From the NCBI GenBank assembly GCA_951804985.1, contig OX638135.1, forward strand, positions 9,501,058-9,565,057: a stretch of 64,000 bases of DNA, given 5' to 3'. The DNA comes from Dryomyza anilis (Eukaryota; Arthropoda; Insecta; Diptera; Dryomyzidae). The position numbers and the translations under genes were made by a program. A model generated the notes under the pieces. It made no database searches, was not told the origin of the DNA, and saw only the letters and a list, made by a program, of their open reading frames with translations. This document shows, one piece after another, positions 1 to 10,060 of the stretch; position 1 is the first letter of the stretch; each line of letters starts with the position of its first letter.

Positions 1-580
1 GCATTTTTTACACACATATAAATGTAATTTGACACTACAGAGGTGTATTAGTTTTTCATATTTTTCTGTGTAAATATATTTTTTACACATTCATTGGAAT
101 TTACTACATAAATAAGGGGAAACCGGTTTCCTACATTTATTATAGTAAATGTTTCTTAGAGTGTACCTAAACATATAAATTTAACTTCTAAAATGCAACA
201 TTTCAAATAATATAAATTTATTGCCACTAAGCAACACTGAACACGTGGCGCGCTGCAGCGACTACTGCTATGGCATGGCATACATGACAACAGCAGAAAC
301 CGATAGTTTCATGTACACTCTAAGAAAAATGTACTATAACAAATGTAGGAAACCGGTTTCCTCTTATTAATGTAGTAAAATCCAATAAATGTGTAAATCA
401 TAAATTAACACAAAATAGTATGTAAAACGAATACACATTTGCTGTGTCAAAATACTTAAATATGTGTGCAAAAAAAAGCATACAAAATCCAGCATTTATA
501 CCCATAATGTGTATTATTAAAATTAATACAGAATGGGTTTAATTTGCCACAACTTTATATATTATTAATAGTAAATTCAT
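1..580. repeat. Foldback element B, copy 1 (left end cut by the window)
   Basis: Right arm and most of the left arm of element B. The left-arm segment 67-160 is the inverted complement of about 317-400. Both carry the 14-bp palindrome GGAAACCGGTTTCC, and the arms face an inner pair AGAGTGTAC / GTACACTCT. The right terminus GTAAATTCAT is at 571-580. Confidence 0.75.
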
Positions 581-600
581 TAGGTAAACAAACATATTTA

Positions 601-1176
601 AAACCAGTTGGGAAGGTTAGATCACATGGGAAATTTTAAAGTAGGTGTTATTATGATAGTTAGGATTATCAAAATTATAGTCGGTCTAAGCCGACTATAA
701 ATACCCTACACATATGTGTGGTTACCAATAAATGTGGTATATAGGTCACCAGGATATACGAATTCCGAAAATAATTACAAACTTTCAATCGCTGAAGCAT
801 TTCCATTCATTTGATACCCATATATACAAATGGGTAGTTGTACCCAATTTCGATTTTTTTTTTGTTGAACCACAAGTCGTTTCGCCGGAAACCACTATTT
901 TCATGTATTTGAGCATGAGTCAATATATATTTTACAAACAAAAATTTACCTAAGCACGTATACAGTAAAATTGATCTGTAGATATACATTTTATATGAGG
1001 TATTTGAACATAAGTGGTCGGTTCTCAGGTCACAATAGACCGATCATGCCAATTTTCTTGTTCAGACAGCTTGGAAATATAAATAATCTAAATCTAAAGT
1101 TTCATTGTCTAGCTCTTCTAATTTTCTGTAATCGTGATTTCAACAGACAGACAGAGGGACAGACAGACGGACGGAC
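601..1176 (-). mobile_element. DINE-1/mini-me-like element D, copy 1, truncated
   Basis: Reversed D element. Its 3' end (AAACCAGTTGGGAAGG) lies at 601, followed by a hairpin with 9-bp stem TATAGTCGG/CCGACTATA and 6-base loop at 676-699, a body shared with the plus-strand copy at 62209, and an RGAC tract (reverse of GTCY) at 1143-1176. The element's 5' core beyond the tract is replaced by block U. The assignment to DINE-1/mini-me (Helitron-like) rests on the GTCY tract and the terminal hairpin. Confidence 0.65.
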
Positions 1177-1840
1177 ATTCTGGTAAGTTTCCATTATATA
1201 TTTTTTTAATTATATTGATTTGATTGGTTGGTTGTAGATTGCAACAATCCATTCTACTGGACCAATATGCTGAACCATAACATTGCATCCTTGCTACATT
1301 TTGATTGTTTCATCAACTAGCTCGTCGCAGCACTCGACATGATGAGAATATAGATTTGGCTACAGAATCTATATTCGCATTAGCTCAACATTGCGCAAAA
1401 CAACAGAACTGTGCGAAATATTTTTATACGCCAAATGTACAATGTACACTATATTTTTTAATTGCAGCATATTAAAAGAATAACATAATTACGATTTTGT
1501 CTTTCTACATTTTAATTACGTTCGTAATAATTGTTAAGTTCATAATAGATTTTTTTCAAACTTATTACAAACTTATTAATTATGTACGTAATTAATAACA
1601 TCACAAACAACTTTGGCGCCAAACATGATTGATTTAAATATGTATATCATTGATATTTATCTCTGTGTAACATTACAGAATCTGCAGTGTTTTGAAAATA
1701 AACACAATGTAGTCTGTGATTTTCACACACTTTACATGTAAAAATTAAGTTTAACACACACTAAAACATGTAACAAGGATATCGCGTTCGCTCTTGTCTG
1801 CGTCATTTTCAGAATATGGCAAACATCGGCTAAGACTAAT
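1177..1840. repeat. Block U, copy 1 (unclassified)
   Basis: About 660 bp between D and A. It begins TTCTGGTAAGTTTCC directly at the RGAC tract and ends at GGCTAAGACTAATA. It includes a 26-bp near-perfect palindrome at 1573-1598 centred on GTACGTA, and an ACACACTTTACATGTAAAAA stretch. No ORF or known family was recognised. Confidence 0.7.
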
Positions 1841-2552
1841 AAAATTTCAAGTCAAGTAAAAGAAAATTTTTATTTCGTGACAGAAATTCGATTCTGACGA
1901 TTTTAAAGATTATATGCAGTTTTTAAATATTTTGACCCCCCAAAAGGGGAAATTGATAGCGGGCATCATTAGATAGCGGGCATCATTAGAAGGCTAATGG
2001 TACCCTCTGGAGTGGTCCAGGTCCCCCCAAAGGGGCTCCATTTCCCACGATGTCTGCTACCAATTTCTGCAATAACATTTTTTTCGGTCTTTTATCACTT
2101 TCCGCCTACGTTTGCCTACCCACCCACTATTGTCCACCCACATTTTTCCAACCTCTTCCGACCAACTCCCACATCAAACAAACGAACGGACAGACAAATT
2201 AACAAGCGATTACAAACGAACGAACGAACGAGCTACCCGAATAGCTCGAACAACGCACGAACAATCGAGCTACTCGAACAAAAGAGCTACTCGAATAGTT
2301 GGAACAAACGAAAGAAAACAACCCGGTTTTTGCGAACAACACGGGTAGCTCGAACAATTATTAACCGGGTAATACCCTGGTATTTCGAAAAACCCGGGTA
2401 ATCGAGAACTCTGTTTCCTAATATAAAACGAGACAAAAACGAATTCGTCAGAAATTTCATTTTTTAACTAAATAAAACAAAAGGACGACGAAGGAACAAG
2501 TAAATAATTCTGTCAGCAGCATTTTTGACGATTTTATGTGATAAGTTTAAAG
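1841..2552. repeat. Foldback element A, copy 1, left arm mostly deleted
   Basis: Starts AAAATTTCAAGTCAAG and keeps the outermost left sequence to about 1938. It then jumps to the centre repeats (GGGCATCATTAGAAGGCTAATGG) and the complete right arm. The right arm has TCGAA-rich short repeats, then ACCCGGTTTTTGCG and CCCGGGTAATCGAGAACTCTG. Confidence 0.7.
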
Positions 2553-2555
2553 ATT

Positions 2556-3034
2556 ATGAATTTACTATTTAATACAAATTTAATAATTATGCATTTGCTT
2601 TATATATTTGATTTATATATTATATATGTCAGTATATTTTTTTTACACGCATTATTTTAATAAATACACAAATGGTACGCATTTTTTACACACATATAAA
2701 TGTAATTTGACACTACAGAGGTGTATTAGTTTTTCATATTTTTCTGTGTAAATATATTTTTTACACATTCATTGGAATTTACTACATAAATAAGGGGAAA
2801 CCGGTTTCCTACATTTATTATAGTAAATGTTTCTTAGAGTGTACCTAAACATATAAATTTAACTTCTAAAATGCAACATTTCAAATAATATAAATTTATT
2901 GCCACTAAGCAACACTGAACACGTGGCGCGCTGCAGCGACTACTGCTATGGCATGGCATACATGACAACAGCAGAAACCGATAGTTTCATGTACACTCTA
3001 AGAAAAATGTACTATAACAAATGTAGGAAACCGG
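2556..3034. repeat. Foldback element B, copy 2, truncated in the right arm
   Basis: Starts at ATGAATTTAC and is collinear with the other B copies through the spacer into the right arm. It stops abruptly after GGAAACCGG, in the middle of the GGAAACCGGTTTCC palindrome, where block A sequence (AACGAACGAG) takes over. The junction is identical in copy 4. Confidence 0.8.
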
Positions 3035-3080
3035 AACGAACGAGCACGGACAACGAACGAACAATCGAGCTACTCGAATA
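3035..3080. repeat. Foldback A fragment left of the CR1 insertion, first period
   Basis: Right-arm sequence of A (GAACGAACAATCGAGCTACTCGAATA) that begins at the break in foldback B and ends at the CR1 insertion point. The arm resumes at 6597 with GTTCGAACAAACG, as in the uninterrupted copy at about 20180. Confidence 0.7.
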
Positions 3081-6000
3081 ATAATCGAGTTTAGCTAATA
3101 CAGCTAGCTTGCACTTTCACAGCATAATGCTGGAAAATATTTACCCTCTAAATTAGTTGGGCTCGTGAACAACACATGCATTTGTTACATTATAGTTTAA
3201 ATCTACATTTGAGTTGATTTTTTGACAGATTTATATTATATTGTGGACAATTATTAACTAAATTACACATTCGATTGAAGGGTGAAGCAGCTACATAATT
3301 AGTTCTACTATAAGGTACATAAAAAAGAACATCACGATGTCTGCTACTTCTACGATTATGGTTAAAACTAATATAGTTAAGAAGCTCGGGTGAATCAAGT
3401 CTACCGGTTATTAATTGATGTATGTAAATAATATCGGCAATCTGTCTGCGCTCGTCAAGAGTCTTTAAATTTAGTAGTTTCAGACGATCTACGTATGGAG
3501 GAAGATGTAAGTTATCCATCCAATTTAAACCCTTGAGAGCGAAACGTACGAAGTTTTTCTGTATCCTTTCGATTCGGTCATTATGTACCTTGTAGAAAGG
3601 AGACCATACTTGACTTGCATATTCTAATTGTGAACGAACCAGAGTGCAATATAGAGCCAAAGTTGTAAGGGGACTATTAAATTCTTTAGCCCATCGTTTG
3701 ATAAAACGAAGTAATGATGAGGCTTTTTTACATATATTTTCAATATGTAAATTAAACGATAAATTTGTATCGACAAACACACCAAGATCTTTCACCACGT
3801 GCACCCGATTTAAAATTTTCTCTTTTAGTGAATAGTTGTATTCTAGTTTATTTCTTTTGCGAGAAAATGTCATGGCTTGACACTTTTCTGGATTAAGAAT
3901 TAAGTTATTCTTACAACACCACGTTTCAAATGATTTTAAGTCGGACTGAAGTATATGAACGTCCTTATCGTCATTTATTGATTTATATATTTTCATATCA
4001 TCGGAAAAAATTAATAAATGCGAGTACTTAATGTTGTATATCACATCATTAATAGCCAGTATAAATAACAGTGGACCAAGATGACTACCCTGGGGTACCC
4101 CAGATGTTGCAATAAATGGCGAAGATAAATTATTTCTGAATCGTATTTGATATGACCGATCAGATAAATAGGATCCTATCCACTTAACAAAGAATTCGGG
4201 AAATCCCAGTACCTTTAGTTTGAATAAAATTAAGTTATGAGGAAGTTTATCGAAAGCTTTACTGAAATCTGTGTAAATGCAGTCGACTTGTTTTCCTGAT
4301 TCCATTGAACTCATTGCAAATGAAGTGAAGTCTAATAGATTAGATACTGTGGATCTTCCGGTTACAAATCCGTGCTGACGTGTGGTAATTACATCTCTAC
4401 AGTGGATTTTAAGTTGATCATATACAATACGTTCAAACAATTTCGGTATTGATGACAATTTAGCGATTGGCCTATAGTTATTTACATCATTTTTACACCC
4501 CTTTTTAAAAATTGGGCTTATAAATGAGTTTTTCCAAAATTTTGGGAAATTACTTTCATTTATTGATTTATTAAATATGGAACAAAGTGGTTTACATAAC
4601 GAAGTACCACATTTCTTTATAACTGTTGCCGGGATACCGTCTGGTCCAGAATTAAAATCATCATCAATCGTCGAAATATATTGCAAAATCTGCTCCGGAG
4701 AAAATGATATAGAGACTAATGAAGTTTTAGGAGCAGAACGCATGTAATCAAAATAATTAACATCGGTTATAAAATAATCATTAGAGAATGATTGTTTAAA
4801 CAGGCTTGCAAATAGGCCACATATGACATTAGGGTCGCTAGTGAATCCATCATTATATTTAAAAGAAGCAGGAAAACCATCGCTCTTTTTTTTAGTATTG
4901 ATGAAACCCCAGAACTTTTTTGGATCTGATAAAATTTGTATCTTCATTTTATCAATATACTCAGTGTAAAGAATTTTAGATATAGACTGGAATTCCAGAA
5001 ACAATTTGTTGTATGTTTCTAGGTCACTTGGGTCTTGACTGCTGACATATCTATTCCATGCCCTATTCCTAGAGTTACGTAGCATCTTCAATTCCTTAGT
5101 GTACCAGGGATACGATGAGATCTTAGTGAACTTAAGGCTATATGGTACAGATAGTGCTATGCAGGAAAAGAGTTCATGGTAAAAATAGTTTATGGCAACA
5201 TCAAGATCATTATCATTAATATAGTCTGATATTAAATCAATTTTAGCAGACAACAATTCATTTAACAATGAAAAGTTGGCTTTTTTAAAATTAAATTCAT
5301 AAGCCTTGTCTGCAGATTTACTATTAATGATATTCGCTCTATCAGATTGATAAAATATTGTTAGAGGCGGATGATATGCATCAATGTCCATTAGAACATT
5401 CGTCGAATTTGTAACTACAACATTGTTACTATCTGTAGTAAATACTAAGTCAAGTTGTCGTTCCAGACAATTAGTAATACAACTTACTTGTTGTAAGTCA
5501 GATGATATAGTGTCAACAAAAATCTGTTCTTGTCGAGATTTAGAGTTAGACGCACAGAAATATGTGTCGTCGTCAGAGTTATTCCATATTAAATCTGGTA
5601 AATTAAAATCACCTAAAAGTATGATATCATCAGAACTATTAAGCATTTCCAATACAAAATCTATGGACTTAGATAAGGTCTCATAGACTTCTACGCTACT
5701 TTTCGGAGGAATGTAAGCGTTTAAGACATATACACAGGAATTGTGAAGTACAATCCTAACACAAATAAGCTCTAATGAAGCAGCAATTGGAATTTCTAAT
5801 AAGGAACTTATTAAATTGTTCTTTATTGCTATTAATATTCCACCACCGACTGGAGATTTTTCGATGTCAAATCTATCGTTTCTAAAAACATTGAATGAAT
5901 TATCAACTAATTCAACATTTGAAAAGCTCTTATTTAGCCATGTTTCAGTTAACGCGATGATATCGTTCGCGAAATTCTGAGTAGATAAAAAGAGATCCCG

Positions 6001-6596
6001 AGTCTTTGAACGCAATCCCCTTACGTTTTGGTAGTAAAGGGAGATACGCTTAAGTTTTTTGGATTTTGGTGGACTGTTTTAGTTGGTCTATTGTTTCTTT
6101 TGGTTTTGAATTCGGAAACAAGGATGTTATCAGTCCACAGATTTGAACTGATAACGGCCGCAGCATGTTCTTCCGCAATTGACAAAGTAAAAGATGCATG
6201 TGTTGGCCTGTTTCCGATTTTTTTACAAGAAATGTAAGTGTCAGTTGGCACGAGTTTATTCATTTTTATAAAATTGGAAACATTCTCCGTTGTTGTGTCA
6301 GGCATCAACCGAGATAAAAAAATTCTTTTTAATTTTGGGATTGCCTTTAACGTTGAACTAACTGGTGTCTTACTACTTGTGGTTGTTTTGGGCAGTGTAA
6401 CTGCTATTAGTGATGGACTAATAGAAGGAACAGAAGGGGTAGCAGAAGTTGTTTGGGAACTACGTTTAGCCTTAGGAGGACTTAAAGATTTATTATTATA
6501 TTTTCGTTTGCGTTTTTTTTTCAACTTTTTTAGTTGAAGGTTCATTATCAGAGACTGATTCATTAATAATAGCTGTATTATCTTCAACACAGTCTG
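3081..6596 (-). mobile_element. CR1/Jockey-group non-LTR retrotransposon, first copy
   Basis: About 3.5-kb element on the minus strand, inserted in foldback A between CTACTCGAATA and GTTCGAAC. It carries a 5'-truncated ORF1 and an ORF2 with endonuclease and reverse transcriptase. The 3' UTR (3081-3189) ends close to ATTATTATTCGAG rather than poly-A. There is no RNase H domain, which fits CR1/Jockey rather than the I or LOA groups. Clade assignment is by protein resemblance only. Confidence 0.8.
3190..6015 (-). CDS. ORF2 polyprotein, endonuclease plus reverse transcriptase (CR1/Jockey-type), first copy
   Basis: An open frame of 941 codons. The N-terminal apurinic-like endonuclease occupies roughly residues 1-230 (LTETWLN with Glu24; GDFNLPD near 134; DAYHPPL near 215). 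The reverse transcriptase lies in the middle (DFSKAFDKL near 583; SGVPQGSHLGPLLF; catalytic FSDD near 666, where most relatives have YADD or FADD). The C-terminal region has the usual LEYASQVWSP motif, and no RNase H is present. The coordinate start is a TTG (Leu), not a real initiator. The frame stays open upstream to about 6078, including YYQNVRGLRSK, the normal start of this endonuclease, and overlaps the end of ORF1. No stop or frameshift interrupts it, so it may be recently active, although its ORF1 is damaged. Confidence 0.85.
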   Translation of the reverse strand: MRSKTRDLFLSTQNFANDIIALTETWLNKSFSNVELVDNSFNVFRNDRFDIEKSPVGGGILIAIKNNLISSLLEIPIAASLELICVRIVLHNSCVYVLNAYIPPKSSVEVYETLSKSIDFVLEMLNSSDDIILLGDFNLPDLIWNNSDDDTYFCASNSKSRQEQIFVDTISSDLQQVSCITNCLERQLDLVFTTDSNNVVVTNSTNVLMDIDAYHPPLTIFYQSDRANIINSKSADKAYEFNFKKANFSLLNELLSAKIDLISDYINDNDLDVAINYFYHELFSCIALSVPYSLKFTKISSYPWYTKELKMLRNSRNRAWNRYVSSQDPSDLETYNKLFLEFQSISKILYTEYIDKMKIQILSDPKKFWGFINTKKKSDGFPASFKYNDGFTSDPNVICGLFASLFKQSFSNDYFITDVNYFDYMRSAPKTSLVSISFSPEQILQYISTIDDDFNSGPDGIPATVIKKCGTSLCKPLCSIFNKSINESNFPKFWKNSFISPIFKKGCKNDVNNYRPIAKLSSIPKLFERIVYDQLKIHCRDVITTRQHGFVTGRSTVSNLLDFTSFAMSSMESGKQVDCIYTDFSKAFDKLPHNLILFKLKVLGFPEFFVKWIGSYLSDRSYQIRFRNNLSSPFIATSGVPQGSHLGPLLFILAINDVIYNIKYSHLLIFSDDMKIYKSINDDKDVHILQSDLKSFETWCCKNNLILNPEKCQAMTFSRKRNKLEYNYSLKEKILNRVHVVKDLGVFVDTNLSFNLHIENICKKASSLLRFIKRWAKEFNSPLTTLALYCTLVRSQLEYASQVWSPFYKVHNDRIERIQKNFVRFALKGLNWMDNLHLPPYVDRLKLLNLKTLDERRQIADIIYIHQLITGRLDSPELLNYISFNHNRRSSRHRDVLFYVPYSRTNYVAASPFNRMCNLVNNCPQYNINLSKNQLKCRFKL

Positions 6597-6737
6597 GTTC
6601 GAACAAACGAACGAACGAACAACCCGGTTTTTGCGAACAACACGGGTAGCTCGAACAATTATTAACCGGGTAATACATTGGTATTTCGAAAAACCCGGGT
6701 AATCGAGAACTCTGTTTCCTAATATAAAACGAGACAA
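6021..6737 (-). pseudogene. ORF1 of the CR1-type element, 5'-truncated and frameshifted, first copy
   Basis: The real element sequence begins at 6596. The upstream 47 codons of this frame come from foldback A and are accidental. The C-terminal half looks like a normal ORF1: a basic, Ser/Thr/Pro-rich linker (KAKRSSQTTSATPSVPS), then FLSRLMPDTTTENVSNFIK and a hydrophobic stretch up to NPKNLSVSP. At 6513-6521 there is a run of nine A (coding strand). Upstream of it, the natural acidic sequence (VEDNTAIINESVSDNEPSTK) lies in a different frame, so a 1-base indel in the run breaks ORF1. This could also be a homopolymer sequencing error. It ends just before ORF2, whose frame overlaps it. Confidence 0.7.
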
Positions 6738-6853
6738 AAACGAATTCGTCAGAAATTTAATTTTTTAACTAAATAAAACAAAAGGACGACGAAGGAACAA
6801 GTAAATAATTCTGTCAGCAGCATTTTTGACGATTTTATGTGATAAGTTTAAAG
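6597..6853. repeat. Foldback A right arm resumed after the CR1 insertion, first period
   Basis: Continues the right arm from GTTCGAACAAACG through CCCGGGTAATCGAGAACTCTG to the B junction. It gives the far flank of the CR1 insertion. No target duplication is evident between CTACTCGAATA and GTTCGAAC. Confidence 0.7.
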
Positions 6854-6856
6854 ATT

Positions 6857-7560
6857 ATGAATTTACTATTTAATTCAAATTTAATAATTATGCATTTGCG
6901 TTATATATTTGATTTATATATTATATATGTCAGTATATTTTTTTTACACGCATTATTTTAATAAATACACAAATGGTATGCATTTTTTTACACACATATA
7001 AATGTAATTTGACACTACAGAGGTGTATTAGTTTTTCATATTTTTCTGTGTAAATATATATTTTACACATTCATTGGAATTTACTACATGAATAAGGGGA
7101 AACCGGTTTCCTACATTTATTATAGTAAATGTTTCTTAGAGTGTACCTAAACATATAAATTTAACTTCTAAAATGCAACATTTCAAATAATATAAATTTA
7201 TTGCCACTAAGCAACACTGAACACGTGGCGCGCTGCAGCGACTACTGCTATGGCATGGCATACATGACAACAGCAGAAACCGATAGTTTCATGTACACTC
7301 TAAGAAAAATGTACTATAACAAATGTAGGAAACCGGTTTCCTCTTATTAATGTAGTAAAATCCAATAAATGTGTAAATCATAAATTAACACAAAATAGTA
7401 TGTAAAACGAATACACATTTGCTGTGTCAAAATACTTAAATATGTGTGCAAAAAAAAGCATACAAAATCCAGCATTTATACCCATAATGTGTATTATTAA
7501 AATTAATACAGAATGGGTTTAATTTGCCACAACTTTATATATTATTAATAGTAAATTCAT
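6857..7560. repeat. Foldback element B, copy 3 (full length)
   Basis: A 704-bp reference copy. The outer ends are inverted (ATGAATTTAC at 6857; GTAAATTCAT ending at 7560). The arms are imperfect inverted repeats of roughly 270 bp with ACCGGT-centred palindromes at about 7101 and 7329. The spacer of about 150 bp holds a GC-richer stretch (ACGTGGCGCGCTGCAG). No transposase frame is present, so it looks like a non-autonomous foldback or MITE-type element. Confidence 0.8.
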
Positions 7561-7580
7561 TAGGTAAACAAACATATTTA

Positions 7581-8156
7581 AAACCAGTTGGGAAGGTTAG
7601 ATCACATGGGAAATTTTAAAGTAGGTGTTATTATGATAGTTAGGATTATCAAAATTATAGTCGGTCTAAGCCGACTATAAATACCCTACACATATGTGTG
7701 GTTACCAATAAATGTGGTATATAGGTCACCAGGATATACGAATTCCGAAAATAATTACAAACTTTCAATCGCTGAAGCATTTCCATTCATTTGATACCCA
7801 TATATACAAATGGGTAGTTGTACCCAATTTCGATTTTTTTTTTGTTGAACCACAAGTCGTTTCGCCGGAAACCACTATTTTCATGTATTTGAGCATGAGT
7901 CAATATATATTTTACAAACAAAAATTTACCTAAGCACGTATACAGTAAAATTGATCTGTAGATATACATTTTATATGAGGTATTTGAACATAAGTGGTCG
8001 GTTCTCAGGTCACAATAGACCGATCATGCCAATTTTCTTGTTCAGACAGCTTGGAAATATAAATAATCTAAATCTAAAGTTTCATTGTCTAGCTCTTCTA
8101 ATTTTCTGTAATCGTGATTTCAACAGACAGACAGAGGGACAGACAGACGGACGGAC
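7581..8156 (-). mobile_element. DINE-1/mini-me-like element D, copy 2, truncated
   Basis: Near-identical 6,980-bp duplicate of copy 1, with the hairpin at 7656-7679 and the RGAC tract ending at the U junction. Confidence 0.65.
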
Positions 8157-8820
8157 ATTCTGGTAAGTTTCCATTATATATTTTTTTAATTATATTGATT
8201 TGATTGGTTGGTTGTAGATTGCAACAATCCATTCTACTGGACCAATATGCTGAACCATAACATTGCATCCTTGCTACATTTTGATTGTTTCATCAACTAG
8301 CTCGTCGCAGCACTCGACATGATGAGAATATAGATTTGGCTACAGAATCTATATTCGCATTAGCTCAACATTGCGCAAAACAACAGAACTGTGCGAAATA
8401 TTTTTATACGCCAAATGTACAATGTACACTATATTTTTTAATTGCAGCATATTAAAAGAATAACATAATTACGATTTTGTCTTTCTACATTTTAATTACG
8501 TTCGTAATAATTGTTAAGTTCATAATAGATTTTTTTCAAACTTATTACAAACTTATTAATTATGTACGTAATTAATAACATCACAAACAACTTTGGCGCC
8601 AAACATGATTGATTTAAATATGTATATCATTGATATTTATCTCTGTGTAACATTACAGAATCTGCAGTGTTTTGAAAATAAACACAATGTAGTCTGTGAT
8701 TTTCACACACTTTACATGTAAAAATTAAGTTTAACACACACTAAAACATGTAACAAGGATATCGCGTTCGCTCTTGTCTGCGTCATTTTCAGAATATGGC
8801 AAACATCGGCTAAGACTAAT
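8157..8820. repeat. Block U, copy 2
   Basis: Duplicate of 1177-1840 in the second 6,980-bp period, with the same palindrome at about 8553-8578. Confidence 0.7.
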
Positions 8821-9532
8821 AAAATTTCAAGTCAAGTAAAAGAAAATTTTTATTTCGTGACAGAAATTCGATTCTGACGATTTTAAAGATTATATGCAGT
8901 TTTTAAATATTTTGACCCCCCAAAAGGGGAAATTGATAGCGGGCATCATTAGATAGCGGGCATCATTAGAAGGCTAATGGTACCCTCTGGAGTGGTCCAG
9001 GTCCCCCCAAAGGGGCTCCATTTCCCACGATGTCTGCTACCAATTTCTGCAATAACATTTTTTTCGGTCTTTTATCACTTTCCGCCTACGTTTGCCTACC
9101 CACCCACTATTGTCCACCCACATTTTTCCAACCTCTTCCGACCAACTCCCACATCAAACAAACGAACGGACAGACAAATTAACAAGCGATTACAAACGAA
9201 CGAACGAACGAGCTACCCGAATAGCTCGAACAACGAACGAACAATCGAGCTACTCGAACAAAAGAGCTACTCGAATAGTTGGAACAAACGAAAGAAAACA
9301 ACCCGGTTTTTGCGAACAACACGGGTAGCTCGAACAATTATTAACCGGGTAATACCCTGGTATTTCGAAAAACCCGGGTAATCGAGAACTCTGTTTCCTA
9401 ATATAAAACGAGACAAAAACGAATTCGTCAGAAATTTCATTTTTTAACTAAATAAAACAAAAGGACGACGAAGGAACAAGTAAATAATTCTGTCAGCAGC
9501 ATTTTTGACGATTTTATGTGATAAGTTTAAAG
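8821..9532. repeat. Foldback element A, copy 3, left arm mostly deleted
   Basis: 6,980-bp duplicate of the copy at 1841-2552. One base differs in the CGAACAACGMACGAAC run (A here, C in the first copy). Confidence 0.7.
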
Positions 9533-9535
9533 ATT

Positions 9536-10014
9536 ATGAATTTACTATTTAATACAAATTTAATAATTATGCATTTGCGTTATATATTTGATTTATATAT
9601 TATATATGTCAGTATATTTTTTTTACACGCATTATTTTAATAAATACACAAATGGTACGCATTTTTTACACACATATAAATGTAATTTGACACTACAGAG
9701 GTGTATTAGTTTTTCATATTTTTCTGTGTAAATATATTTTTTACACATTCATTGGAATTTACTACATAAATAAGGGGAAACCGGTTTCCTACATTTATTA
9801 TAGTAAATGTTTCTTAGAGTGTACCTAAACATATAAATTTAACTTCTAAAATGCAACATTTCAAATAATATAAATTTATTGCCACTAAGCAACACTGAAC
9901 ACGTGGCGCGCTGCAGCGACTACTGCTATGGCATGGCATACATGACAACAGCAGAAACCGATAGTTTCATGTACACTCTAAGAAAAATGTACTATAACAA
10001 ATGTAGGAAACCGG
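9536..10014. repeat. Foldback element B, copy 4, truncated in the right arm
   Basis: The 6,980-bp duplicate of the copy at 2556-3034, with the same break inside the central CCGG of the right-arm palindrome. Confidence 0.8.
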
Positions 10015-10060
10015 AACGAACGAGCACGGACAACGAACGAACAATCGAGCTACTCGAATA
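10015..10060. repeat. Foldback A fragment left of the CR1 insertion, second period
   Basis: Duplicate of 3035-3080, with identical flanking junctions. Confidence 0.7.

Larger units (their letters stand above)
1..6980. repeat. 6,980-bp tandem duplication, first copy
   Basis: Every landmark here recurs exactly 6,980 bases downstream, including ORF2 at 3190-6015 versus 10170-12995. Few differences were seen by eye: one base near 2256, one near 2590, and several in the first 120 bases. Those first 120 bases resemble the B copy at about 2680 more than the B copy at about 6960. The ORF2 translations are identical over 941 residues, so the duplication is very recent or is an assembly duplication. 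Confidence 0.9.

Noticed and set aside
732..1186. Small ORFs (60-73 codons) repeated in each D copy
   Set aside because: They shift, open and close with each repeat copy, lie in a non-coding element, and show no protein features.
1997..2401. 134-codon frame rich in Asn/Arg/Thr
   Set aside because: Produced by GAACGAACG and TCGAACAA repeats in the arm of foldback A; not conserved in other A copies.
6021..6160. Overlapping plus-strand frames at 6028-6537
   Set aside because: Shadows of the minus-strand ORF1 of the CR1-type element.
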